DNA of 64,000 bases from Kalaharituber pfeilii (Eukaryota > Ascomycota > Pezizomycetes > Pezizales > Pezizaceae): contig WHUZ01000143.1 of NCBI GenBank assembly GCA_015179045.1, positions 30,981 to 94,980 of the forward strand. Direction: 5' to 3'. Positions 9,908 to 19,467 of the stretch are shown here, piece after piece. The notes under the pieces were generated by a model, which ran no database searches, was not told the DNA's origin, and saw only the letters and a list, made by a program, of their open reading frames with translations. Position 1 is the stretch's first letter, and each line of letters starts with the position of its first letter. A program made the position numbers and the translations under genes.

Positions 9908-11245
9908 ATGCAGTTCCGCTCCGTTCTGCTCATTGCCCTCCTAGGCTTCACTGCCTCGCTCGCCCGAGGAAAAGCCATTCCTCCTTCTACAGACGCAATT
10001 GCAGAATTCGAAGACGACATTGATGTTGGCTCCTATCACAAGGGCCACCACAGCGGTTCCGGCGGCGCGCCTGGTTTTGCCAGCACCTTCGATGATGAAG
10101 ACTATGACGATTTTGACGAAGACAATGACGATGTGGAGGATGTAGAAGATGACCTAGATGATATATCAGAGCACCTCAGGCGTCTAGCCATCCGTGATGA
10201 CACCTTCGTTGTCGACGCCCCGCTCGCCCGACGTGCTCCCGCCCCTGTCCGCCCCAAGAACCCCACCACGCCAAAAACAAAAGCCCCAGGCCAGCCCAAG
10301 AAGAACCCCACCACACCAAAAACAAAAGCCCCAGGCAGGACTAAGAACCCTGCCCTGGGGCCCCAGAACCCCGGTAAAGTGCAAAAGCCCCCGGGCAAGA
10401 AGCCGATTAAGAAGGACCCTACGGCGAAACCGATTAAGAAGGGCCCTACGGCGAAACCGATTAAGAAGGGCCCTACGGCGATAAAGGCCAAGATCAGCAC
10501 GAGCGCAGTGGCAAAGACACAGCTGGCAGCATTGACAGTGCGGGCTGCAAACGCCTCTGCCCCGACGTTCCAGAGGTCGTCTTTTGGTGGTTGGGCTACG
10601 ACGTTGGGGTGCACAACTAGAGAGACGGTGTTGAAGCGGGATGCGACGCAAGTGTAAGTGTTTGCACGATGAGACTGGTCTTTCCTGTCGTTTTGTTTTG
10701 TTTTGATCAACTAGGCTGATGTGTTGGATGTAGGGCAGACCCAACATCCGGATGTACTGTGACTACCGGAAAATGGCTTGATCCCTACTCGGGAACAACA
10801 CTCACCTTAGCTTCGCAGGCTGTACGTTTTATAATCTCGTCTACCTCGGCCCAACGTTTCGCCGCTCGCTGACTGACACATCATGAAAATCACAGGACGT
10901 TGACCATCTCGTCCCACTCAAAGACGCTTGGATCTCTGGCGCGCATGCCTGGCCCGCAACTCGCCTCAGAGCGTTCGCAAATGACTATGACGGCCTCGAG
11001 CTTCTCACGGTGTCATTGGGGGAGAACAGGAGTAAAGGTGACAGGTCTCCGGACCAGTGGATGCCCACTTCAAGTAAGTGTTTCTGCCCTGGGCCTGCCT
11101 TGGGAATGCGCTGACTTTGGGGTGAACAGAGCCCTTCCATTGTGCATACTTGATTCGATGGGTCAATGTGAAGACTCAGTACAGCCTCAGCATTTCGGAA
11201 AATGAGAAGAAGGCGTTGACTGATGGTTTGGCGAAATGCCCTTAG
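9908..11245 (+). CDS. secreted DUF1524/HNH nuclease, right-arm copy
   Basis: Four exons: 9908-10653, 10734-10821, 10896-11073 and 11130-11245 (375 residues), with GT-AG introns of 56-80 bp. The N-terminus is a signal peptide (FRSVLLIALLGFTASLARG). Next come an acidic Asp/Glu-rich stretch (about residues 25-75) and a basic Pro/Lys/Thr-rich linker with duplicated NPTTPKTKAPG and three KPIKK-type nonamers. The C-terminal third carries the DUF1524 (GmrSD C-terminal, HNH/His-Me-type) pattern: DVDHLVPLKDAW, SGAHAW, FANDYDGL, NRSKGDRSPDQW and a late Cys. Known members cut DNA or RNA; an extracellular nutritional, competitive or effector role is inference. The start is the ATG at 9908, which gives a clean signal peptide. 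A TATATA at 9640 and an AATAAA at 11528 flank the gene. An inverted copy lies at 4796-6133. Confidence 0.92.
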
Positions 11246-11796
11246 TGGGTATATAAGGGATGGAATTGTCCCCTGGAAGGTTACCAATGGGGCACAGGCA
11301 GCTAGTCCGTAGGTGCGTGGTTAGGGACGCGGTACTGTGGCAGCTGGGGTTGCTAGGAAATTGTATCCATTTTGGTTTAGGTTGTTGCGTTTTGGAGTGA
11401 ACTTCGCAACGCGGGCATAGATAGATAGATGGAGCTATTGTTGCGAAAATGGAGTGTTGGAATTCGACTTGCGTTATGGATAACGAGCTACTAGTATTGT
11501 ATGAGGTGATTTGTGTTTGTAAATTTAAATAAAGTGTACATGAGCGAGACGACTGGTTTGCATTGTCGTTTGCGTTTGCCATTATTTGTAGATCTACGTC
11601 GCTGCGACATTCGAGTATAATATTACTTACTTGATTTCTCCGCAAGAAAATGAATTGAAGCAAATGTTAAAATTTTTTTAGAATACCGCCATAATATAAG
11701 TGCTTCTCAAATTTTATTTCCCAGCATATTGGATCACTTTCTGGTAGAAAGAAAATGACGTCCAAAAAAATCACATCATCAATTGACTTCAAAGTA

Positions 11797-12185
11797 CAGT
11801 TTTCCCTTGCTATACCGGACTCGTTGTACCGGAAACCTTGGTTACCGGATGCTCTCAGGTTGCTACATCCCGCTCCCATACGAAGAATACCGGACCGGAC
11901 AGGAATTGCCAGGCACTTACCCCCCTGTCTCCATACAAATAATATTTGCTATACCGGATACACTAACACTAATACGTCCAATCTTGGCTACCCCACATTG
12001 CATTCACCTTGCAGATGCGTATTAAACTTATCATAACATTACATAATTAAATTAGGCTGTCCACTTCCCAATTACATTATTTTTGCTGCCCATCCCTATT
12101 CTATTCTGCCAAGCATTTTATTTTATAACGGAACCTTGCTATACCGGACGAAAAAGGCCGGATTTTATATAGCAAGGGAAAACTG
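11797..12185. mobile_element. Tc1/mariner-pogo type MITE, right-arm copy
   Basis: Mirror of 3856-4244, with the same termini and TA flanks. Confidence 0.88.
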
Positions 12186-12410
12186 TATATAGAGAGGTCA
12201 AGGTACATAAGAGAACCTATTCCGCGTTGTTAACTGACCGTTTCACAAACTGTTGCACCAAAAGGTAGAACTACCAGTGACCGTGGGTAAGTACCGTCGG
12301 GATAAGCATATACGATTATCCTGGCGTGCGGGGTTTAGGTTGCTTCGCAAGCTGCTCATTACCATTGCCTTGGACCCTGGACGTGTGTCTGGCGTACAGA
12401 CTTGCCGCGC

Positions 12411-12470
12411 CGCCCAGTCCATCACCTCCGCCAACGTTCTCCCCCCACCTTATATACTCGCTTATGATTT
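12411..12470 (-). pseudogene. LINE-B ORF2 C-terminal remnant
   Basis: The minus strand reads AEVMDWAAR, matching the C-terminus of LINE-B ORF2 (VEVLDWAAS at 2095, AELLRWADM near 34180, AEMLQWAGRP near 46430). It stops at the palindrome border, so the outer breakpoint fell in or next to a LINE. Confidence 0.55.
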
Positions 12471-12560
12471 AATGTAATAGTGATCTATCATACAGCCAGC
12501 TAAGCAATTTCCACAGTCTCCTATCCCCCTATGCAGTCATCTATGTACAAACAATAGTAC

Positions 12561-13640
12561 TTTTTTTTTTTTTTTTATATCATTACTCGCATGCCGCAGT
12601 ATGGGCTATGGCGAGGTATTTATTAAAGAAAGAAAATTAACCGTCACTAAATACATGTGGTGCCCGCAATACTCATACATGGTGCGGGTAGAATGTACAC
12701 ACTGGTCAATACAGCCTATTTCCTCCGTCTGTCCGGCTCGTATTGAGTGGTCCTCAACCATTTCCCACCTAACCTGACTCTGTCTACGTCCGTCGCTGCC
12801 TCCAAGTACACCATGACCGAGCTGGTCATTTTTCCTTCTTCCAGTAGCGCGGTCTTTCGTCTCAGCCACCTTATCCCCACGGTCTTGCTTAGCTTATCAT
12901 TCCCGGACTCTAACCATTTCCGGACCTTCTCTAAATCTTTTCTCAGGGCGATTCCATTATTATTCCATGTACTACGACGCCGAATGTCGGTGTGGTGGAG
13001 CCAGTATTTGGTGGAGGGGCGAAGGGCTTTCCGGTCTTGGGTCTTTGTCTTGGGGTGGGGTCTGGTGTGGGTCTTTGTCGTGTCGGTGTCGGGGTTGGGG
13101 GCTTAGTTGAGGTGGTGGTGGCGGCGGGAGTGCTAACCGTGGGTGTCGCCGGGGTCCCTACCGAAGGCGAGTCTGCAATTTTCTTCGCCTCCTTCCGATC
13201 CAGTCGTCGCTTAAACTCGTATGCAGCTTGGGCTGACGGTTTCCTTTTCTTGGTCAGGGGTATTGTCTGCACCGGAGTATCGGCAGGGGGTGTGGAGAGT
13301 CTTGGCGGTGTTTGTGGCGCGGGGGGTGCCGGCTCCGTGTCTATGTGTGTGATGGAAGGTCCAGGTGTTTCTCCCGCTGAGTGTCGTATCCTAAACCCCT
13401 CGCCAAACTCTATGGTAAGGGGGGATCCTGGCTTCGGGGCACCGTCGCTTCGGGATGTATCTTTCCACAGTGAAACCAGTATCTCGCCCCACTGGGTACC
13501 GTTGACTCTGAGTGTCTCCCTCAGGATGCTCCATTCAGGTATGTCTATTTCATCCCATCCCCGGGGGGTAGGCGGGGGGGCGGCTGTCTGCTTTCCCTTT
13601 GGCGGCATCCTGTTGGTTAGAGAATGTCTGTTCAAGGCTC
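12561..13640 (-). mobile_element. ORF1-only retroposon, copy a (family-B tail)
   Basis: Minus-strand element: one gag-like ORF1, a ~100-bp 3' UTR, the family-B tail (CGCCATAGCCCATACTGCGG, then GCATGCGAGTAATGATAT) and a 17-A tract at 12561-12577. No reverse transcriptase lies between ORF1 and the tail. Two more copies in the window have the same layout (14719-15464 joined to 22923-23380, and 36780-37759). The 5' end is not defined. This resembles the half-LINE (HAL1) type of non-autonomous element that is mobilised by a related LINE. Confidence 0.78.
12716..13608 (-). pseudogene. ORF1 (gag-like) of ORF1-only retroposon a
   Basis: Starts at an ATG at 13608 (MPPKGKQTAAPPPTPRGWDE). A globular N-terminal part includes EWSILRETLRVNGTQWGEIL; a Pro/Thr-rich linker with FKRRLDRKEAKKIA follows, then YGVVVHG-like and GIRWLRRK / RVRLGGKWLR segments resembling the RRM-like part of Tad-family ORF1. 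It ends at QYEPDRRRK, before any zinc knuckle. A ~10-bp duplication near 12950 (ATGGAATAATAATGGAATCG) shifts the frame, so the copy is inactive. The function in active relatives is RNA binding in the retrotransposition particle. Confidence 0.75.
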
Positions 13641-13884
13641 CCTATTGGGTCTTGGCACCGGCTGGGGTGTGGTTGATGTGTGGCAACGAGGTGGTAAGCT
13701 GAAGACTTCCTCAAAACTTCACCCCGGGGGGAAAAGTTGTATGTTGTGTTTATGAGGAAGAAAATTAGATCAAAAGACTCAGCGCGCTGAGAGCTTTCGA
13801 TCTATGTACGTTTCGCTTGGGGGGACGGTGTGGTTGTGGAGTCGCTTCCAAACGCTCGTCCTGAGGTGGTTGTTGTCGGTCAGG

Positions 13885-13995
13885 ATTGAATTTGATAGAT
13901 ATGACAGGTCCGGCCCGATGGTTGAATTTGATAGATATGGCAGGTCCGACCCCACGGCCTCAGGTGAGGAAGATTGAGCTCAATTTTACAGGTAT
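13885..13995. repeat. satellite-S units (about 2 degenerate copies)
   Basis: TTGAATTTGATAGATATGAC and GGTCCG-type units plus ATTGAGCTCAATTTTACAGG. The reverse complement matches the unit of the larger array at 17365-18060 (CTGTCAAATTGAGCTCATT), so the same satellite family occurs at two loci. Confidence 0.6.
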
Positions 13996-13996
13996 A

Positions 13997-14132
13997 AGCC
14001 ATTTCGGCAGCCATTGCGGCAGCCATTTCAGTAGCCGTTTTGGCAGCCATTATACCAGCCATTTCAACATCCATTTCAGTAGCCATTTCAGTAGCCCTTT
14101 CACCAGCCATTTCGGCAGCCATTTCGGTAGCC
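13997..14132. repeat. 12-bp minisatellite (AGCCATTTCGGC)n
   Basis: About eleven degenerate units of AGCCATTTCGGC/AGTAGCCATTTC. Read on the minus strand it gives an open Ala/Glu/Met-rich frame (AEMAAEMAGE type), which I regard as a by-product of the repeat. Confidence 0.75.
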
Positions 14133-14179
14133 GACAGTAGATCTGAGCCGACGACGGGTCTTGGCATTTTATCCTAATT

Positions 14180-14579
14180 GGGACGAAAAACCCTGGGCAG
14201 CTTGTAATCAACCCATCCACTCCTCAGCAAGCTGAGTTCGCTCCTGGGCATAGGAGGGTGGCGGGGGGGGGGGATTTCCAGATGTACGCGCGGAGAGGAA
14301 AGAAAGTAGAAAAATGGGCAGATGGCATAGCAATAACTTTAAGTCGGTTTTTCAAGTTGGGTTTGATCAATTCGGCACCAGTACAAACTCGTGCTTAAGT
14401 AAGCGATTGACATTTTTTCCTTACCTCCTTGATGCTTTTCCTCAAGTAGGGCTCCAAGTTTTGTACTGCCTTGGGGTACACAAGAGCTGTTCAGGTATAC
14501 CTTGGCTCGCGACATTCGAGCGCTTGAGAATGTATGCTGAGGCACATGATGCAAAATATCCATATTGTTGACCCTAACA
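14180..14579. other. unassigned sequence
   Basis: Nothing recognisable between the minisatellite and the family-A insertion, except a G tract near 14263. Confidence 0.35.
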
Positions 14580-14656
14580 TTTTTTTTTTTTTTTAATTCA
14601 CGTGACCCCGCGTGCAGCTATTCGCCATGGCAGGACCCCTAGGTCTAGACCCTCAA
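14580..14656 (-). mobile_element. family-A LINE tail, slightly longer copy
   Basis: A T tract followed by the inverted family-A tail (CACGTGACCCCGCGTGCAGC, CCATGGCAGG). It continues into upstream LINE-A sequence (CCTAGGTCTAGACCCTCAAAG), so it extends past the usual 5' start of the short copies. No target duplication was identified. Confidence 0.7.
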
Positions 14657-14718
14657 AGCCCGGCGACATATGCTTGTAACTTGAATGTCCATTTCTGTTC
14701 TCTGTTCTCTGTCTTGAA

Positions 14719-15464
14719 TTTTTTTTTTTTTTTTTTTTCAATATCATTGATCGCATGCCGCCCTAGGGGTTATGGCGATTTAGGTACATAATAGATAAAA
14801 TAAAAAAGGAAAACAAAATGTCATGAACGCTCGGTAGGGACCCACGACTCTCGCTAGTGATGTACGTAGTACATTCCAAAACCAAATCCAAGACCAGGAC
14901 CAATGTGCTGCCCATGTATGTTTGTGTGCTACAGGCAAGAAGGAACATGGTTTGCCTATCTCCGTCTTCTGTCCCACTCGTATTGGCTTGATCGCAGCCA
15001 CCTTCCTCCTAGTCTCACTCTCCCCGCTTCGGCCGGTTTCTCCAAGTATACCACCGCTGAACTTGTCAATTTCCCCTCTTCAACGAGCGTCTGTTTCTTT
15101 CTCAACCATCGAATCCCGGCGATCTTCCCCAAGTCGCTGTTCGCTACCTCCAACCATTTTCGGACGTTCCCTAGATCCTTCCTCAGGGCTATTCCGTGAA
15201 CGAGATGCCGAATTTTGAGGTGGTGGTAACGGGGGGCTGGTTGGGGTGGGGGTGTTGGTTGGGGGGTCGACGGGGGAGCGGGAGGGTCTGTCGTCAGAGG
15301 AGTGAGAGGGTTTGGTGTCCGTGGGGCAATTGACTTTCTTCCGGCCATTCTTTGGCGTGGGCGTGGGGCCTGGAGTGGGCTTGGGGGTTGGTGTGGGCCC
15401 CGTGGTTGAGTTTGGTGCGGTGGTGCCCACAGGGGTGCTGTCAACGAGTTATGTGACTGGAGTC
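14719..15464 (-). mobile_element. ORF1-only retroposon, copy b, 3' half
   Basis: Minus-strand ORF1 C-terminal half, 3' UTR and family-B tail with a 20-A tract at 14719-14738. At 15464 it is interrupted by the 7,458-bp transposon and resumes at 22923. Rejoined across one copy of the 9-bp duplication, the reading frame runs on from KIATAPKLGLQ into SHNSLTAPLWAPP. Confidence 0.8.
14956..15464 (-). pseudogene. ORF1 C-terminal part of retroposon b
   Basis: A Pro-rich linker, then HGIALRKDLGNVRKWLEV, IAGIRWLRKKQTLVEEGK, SAVVYLEKPAEAGRVRLGG and a stop after YEWDRRRR. It aligns along its length with copies a and c. The N-terminal part is separated by the transposon insertion (22923-23376). Confidence 0.8.
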
Positions 15465-15593
15465 TAGTCTCGCAAGCAGCTCTCTAGCGGAGTAGCCTCG
15501 AATCAGGCGCTGCTACTAGTAGGTGCTTAGGGGCTTGGCAGATGTATTACTTAATCAATGGTTTGAAGTTGTGTTTCTATACCGTTGTAGCGC

Positions 15594-15675
15594 CTGGAGA
15601 TTAAGTCGGACCCCCGTTACGATCAGGGCAACGATCAGGGCAACGATCAGGGGGCACACTAGCAACGATCACACC
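15594..15675 (+). repeat. subterminal repeat block, left end
   Basis: CTGGAGATTAAGTCGGACCC followed by three GATCAGGGCAAC-type units. The same block occurs at 19229 and, inverted, at 22754. Clustered subterminal motifs like this often bind transposase; that role is inference. Confidence 0.75.
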
Positions 15676-15702
15676 TTGTCAACAACACCATCAACACAAA
15701 CA

Positions 15703-15850
15703 TGAATAACTACACAGATATACATTCCTCCTTAGAAAGAAAGCTTTGGTACCTAAATTCTGAATGTATATAACTTGGTTTTCATGATTTATTTGATATA
15801 TGTGAATGAGAAATAGTTGAGCAAGCTTATAGGGAGAGATAAGATGAGAG
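15703..15850 (+). pseudogene. decayed terminal ORF, left end
   Basis: Reads MNNYTDIHSSLERKLWYLNS like the terminal ORF at 22645, but the next codons are disrupted: CGA has become TAA, and GCCTGT has become ATATGT. The changes are G:C to A:T transitions, as expected from RIP-like mutation. Confidence 0.7.
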
Positions 15851-16179
15851 CTCATAGAAGTATTCTGAAATTGATTACACTATTCATGTAATACAGCATC
15901 TGCCAGTGGTTTCTGATCTTTTCATTGCTACTGTAATCTGCTGAACCACTGTAGTCTGCCAAACTGATATAGTCTACTGAACTACTGTAGTATGCCAAAT
16001 TACTATAGTCTGTCTCTGTCCTATAGCTCTGTAGGTATATAAAACTCCCCTCTCCCTTCTCCGAATATGACATCATGGCAGTTTACTAGCTCAGTATATA
16101 TGATATCATTTCTGAGCAAACTTCTATTCATTTTCTAGCTTCATACATTTTAGAACTAGGCTAAGCGACTGCTATAGCA

Positions 16180-17000
16180 CTATACCCTATCAGCCTCCAT
16201 CCTTTTCAAACATTTCTCCATCCTCCAAAATATATATTTAGGGATTGTTTAATACATATATGATCTATCTATATTGTTCTCAGCTAATTTTTAGTTCTCA
16301 TTATTAACATTTCATGATACTTGAGTTGTAGCTCCTATATGTATATATATTAGTAAACCTCTACCAAATCAGCACTCTATCAGACCCCCCATCATCAATA
16401 TAGCATGTAGTACTTCTCCTCATCGAGAGTTACTGTCCGCCAGGCCAAAAAGACACTTGACCAGCGATACTCGCTAGTCCTCTGCGTAGCTCATATAGCA
16501 TATTTCGCGTCTGCGATGCCGGCGCCTGGCTGTCGCATATCGCCTACGTCATATACTATGCGTATATTGCACACTTCCACTGACCGCCCGCTCTATGGTT
16601 GTGGTGAATCCATAATAAATAATCCCATAGCAATAAATTGTACACTTGCGATAGTAAGAAGCATGCAATATTGATGATGGGGCCTCTGATAGAGGTGCCG
16701 ATTTGGTAGAGGTTTACTAATGCATATTCATATAGGAGCCACAACTCAAGAATTTTAAAACATCAACCATAAGAATCAAAGATCAGTTGAAAACAATATA
16801 GATAGATCATATAGATATTGAACAATCCCTAGATATATATTTTAGAGGATGGAGGAATGTTTGGAAATGATGGGGGCTGATGGGAGATAGTATTGGATTT
16901 AATATGGTATTCACTTAGCTCAGTGAATATGTGCCCAGAATGCATGAGGTTAGAAAACGAATTCAAGAGGTCTGTCAAAAAAAAAGATAAGTATATATGA
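16180..17000. repeat. internal duplicated module D1 (inverted-repeat module)
   Basis: An inverted repeat: 16190-16410 (CATCCTCCAAAATATATATT) pairs with 16650-16900, around a unique centre with GCTAGTCCTCTGCGTAGCTC. The right half reads into a relic of the helicase 5' region (GAATATGTGCCCAGAATGCA). The whole module recurs as D2 at 18445-19228, and half of it at 18080-18310. AT-rich and decayed. Confidence 0.75.
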
Positions 17001-17364
17001 CAGGCAAGAGCCATCGGCAAAAAAAATTGCTCTCATCCTAAGACGTTACATGTGTTTGACGCACTAATGCCATGGGGTGTCAACCACCTATCACGGTCAC
17101 GGTGACAGAACCTTTCCAAGAGTAGCGTCTGGATGCCACTCCGAGTCGGCTCGCCTCTTCAGCGGGTGAGTATTTACATAGGCACCTGACGTTTAGCACT
17201 TTTTCAATCATGCATTATCAACTACGGACTCATTCCCTACGTTCAAGTTATCAAGTACAGATTGATACACCCAGCATACTCAGCTCAAGTATGGCCTAAA
17301 TTAGTAGTCGGCTACTCACATCTACGGCGCTTATTTTGTTCTACCATGCCATAATATTATGTTT

Positions 17365-18060
17365 GACGACCTGCCATGCCTGTTGAATTGAGCTCACATT
17401 CCTTCATCGTGCGCCATCAGGAAGACCTGGCGTACTTGTCAAATTGGGCCTCATTGTACCACATCCTGCGCGGTGGAAATGGACCTGCAATAGCTGTAAA
17501 CTGAGCTCATTCTACCCACATGATGGGCCACATCTCGTGCCATCAATCGGGACCTGTATACTTGTCAAATTCAGCTGATGTTGCCTCATCATTTGCCATC
17601 GAGAGAGATATGCCATACCAGTCAAATTGAGCCCACTCTGCAATACGTCGCGCCATCGTATTGGACCTGTCATACCTGTCAAATTGAGCTCATTTTGCAT
17701 TGTAGTATAGGAGCCGTCGTACCTGTCAAATTCAGCTCATGTTGCCACATCTCGTGCTCTCGAGGGGGACTGAGCCACTTGCTAGTCCTCTGCGTAGCTC
17801 ATATAGCACGCCATTGCTGGGCTGTCGCATATCGCCTGCGTTGCATATACTCGCGCCGCCAAAAGGGCCCTGCGATACCTGTAGATCCAGCTCATTCTGC
17901 TGCATCTTACATGCCGTTAAGTGGGACCTATAATACCTGTCAAGTTCAGTTCATTCTACTACATCTCGCACCGCCGAGAGAGGTCTGCAATACCTGCTAA
18001 TGGAGCACATTCTACCTGATCTCGCGCCACGGAATGGGTCATTTCGTACCTGTAGATTAA
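17365..18060. repeat. satellite-S array, ~60-70 bp degenerate units
   Basis: About ten units built on ACCTGTCAAATTGAGCTCAT, then CACATCTCGCGCCATCGAG and a GGACCTG-like link. It lies inside the large transposon. Related units occur at 13885-13995, outside it. No coding signal. Confidence 0.75.
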
Positions 18061-18444
18061 GCCCATCTCGTACCTACCCCATCAGCCCCCATCCTTTCCA
18101 AACATTCCTCCATCCTCCAAAATATATATCTAGAGATTGTTCAATACATATATGATCTATCTGCATTGTTCTCAGCTAATCTTTGGCTCTCATTATTGAT
18201 ATTTTATGATGCTTGAGTTGTAGCCCCTATACGTACATGTATTAGTAAACCTCTACTAAATCGGCACCTCTATCATGACCCCATCATCAATATAGCATGC
18301 TTCTCATCATCGGTCCTATATGACAGTTTGAGATCTGACAGAATGAGCAGAATTTGCGCAGTAAGGCAGGTCCCACGACGGTGTAATCTGCGGCGGGATG
18401 AGAATGCGCTGGAGCGGTAGGACGACAGAGGAGGGTATAGAATC

Positions 18445-19228
18445 TAATACTATTTCCCATCAGCCCCCATCATTTCCAAACATTCCTCCATCCTCCAAAA
18501 TATATATCTAGGGATTGTTTAATACATATATAATCTATCTATATTGTTCTCAGCTAATTTTTAGTTCTCATTATTGATATTTTATGATACTTGAGTTGTA
18601 GCTCCTATATTAGTAAACCTCTACCAAATCAGCACTCTATCACACCCCCCATCATCAATATAGCATGCAGTGCTTCTCCTCATCGAGAGTTACCGTCCGC
18701 CAGGCCAAAAAGACACTTGACCAGTGATACTTGCTAGTCCTCTGCGTAGCTCATATAGCACATTTCGCGACTGCGACGCCGGCGCCTGGCTGTCGCATAT
18801 CACCTACGTCGCATATGCGTATATTGCGCGCTTCCACCGACCGCCCGCTCTACAGTTGCAGTGAATCCGTAATAAATAATCCCATAGTAATAAATTGTAC
18901 ACTTGCGATAATAAGAAGCATGTAATATTGATGATGGGGGCTCTGATAGAGGCGGCGATTTGGTAGAGGTTTACTAATGCATATACATATAGGAGCCACA
19001 ACTTAAGAATTTTAAAACATCAATCATAAGAATCAAAGATCAGTTGAAAACAATATAGATAGATCATATAGATATTGAACAATCCCTAGATATATATTTT
19101 AGAGGATGGAGGAATGTTTGAAAATGATGGAGGCTGATGGGAGATAGTATTGGATTTAATATGGTATTCACTTAGCTCAGTGAATATGTGCCCAGAATGT
19201 ATGAGGCTAGAAAACGAATTCAAGAGGT
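18445..19228. repeat. internal duplicated module D2
   Basis: A direct repeat of D1 with scattered transitions. It ends at GTCTGGAGATTAAG (19229), so it abuts another copy of the transposon's subterminal block, suggesting an internal partial element. Confidence 0.75.
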
Positions 19229-19329
19229 CTGGAGATTAAGTCGGACCCCCGTTACGATCAGGCCAACGATCAGGGCAACGATCAGGGCAACGATCAGGGC
19301 AACGATCAGGGCAGACCAGCAACGATCAC
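19229..19329 (+). repeat. subterminal repeat block, internal copy
   Basis: CTGGAGATTAAGTCGGACCC, then five GATCAGGGCAAC-type units. Same orientation as the left-end block. Confidence 0.75.
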
Positions 19330-19467
19330 ACAACAACAATCATTGTACTCCATAAACATCAACACCTGAACCACAAATCCTCCCTATTTACTCTCCTACT
19401 GCCATTACAAACTTTTTTTTATTCCTCTTACCTTTGGGATTTCAGAAAAAAGTACAAAAGCAATCAA

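Larger units (their letters stand above)
8470..12410 (-). repeat. right arm of large palindrome
   Basis: The reverse complement of 3631-7571. The outer edge, CTTGCCGCGC, abuts a LINE-B ORF2 end (12411 onward), whereas the left arm's outer flank is unrelated. Because the family-A insertion at the inner edge is complete only here, this arm probably represents the original locus and the left arm the inverted copy. Confidence 0.95.

Noticed and set aside
3631..12410. The palindrome as a plain assembly artefact
   Set aside because: Not fully excluded, but the unique loop, unrelated outer flanks, two base differences and the asymmetric target duplication are hard to explain as misassembly.
13880..14167. 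Ala/Glu/Met-rich 95-residue protein on the minus strand
   Set aside because: It is the translation of a 12-bp tandem repeat plus satellite units; no start context or conserved feature.
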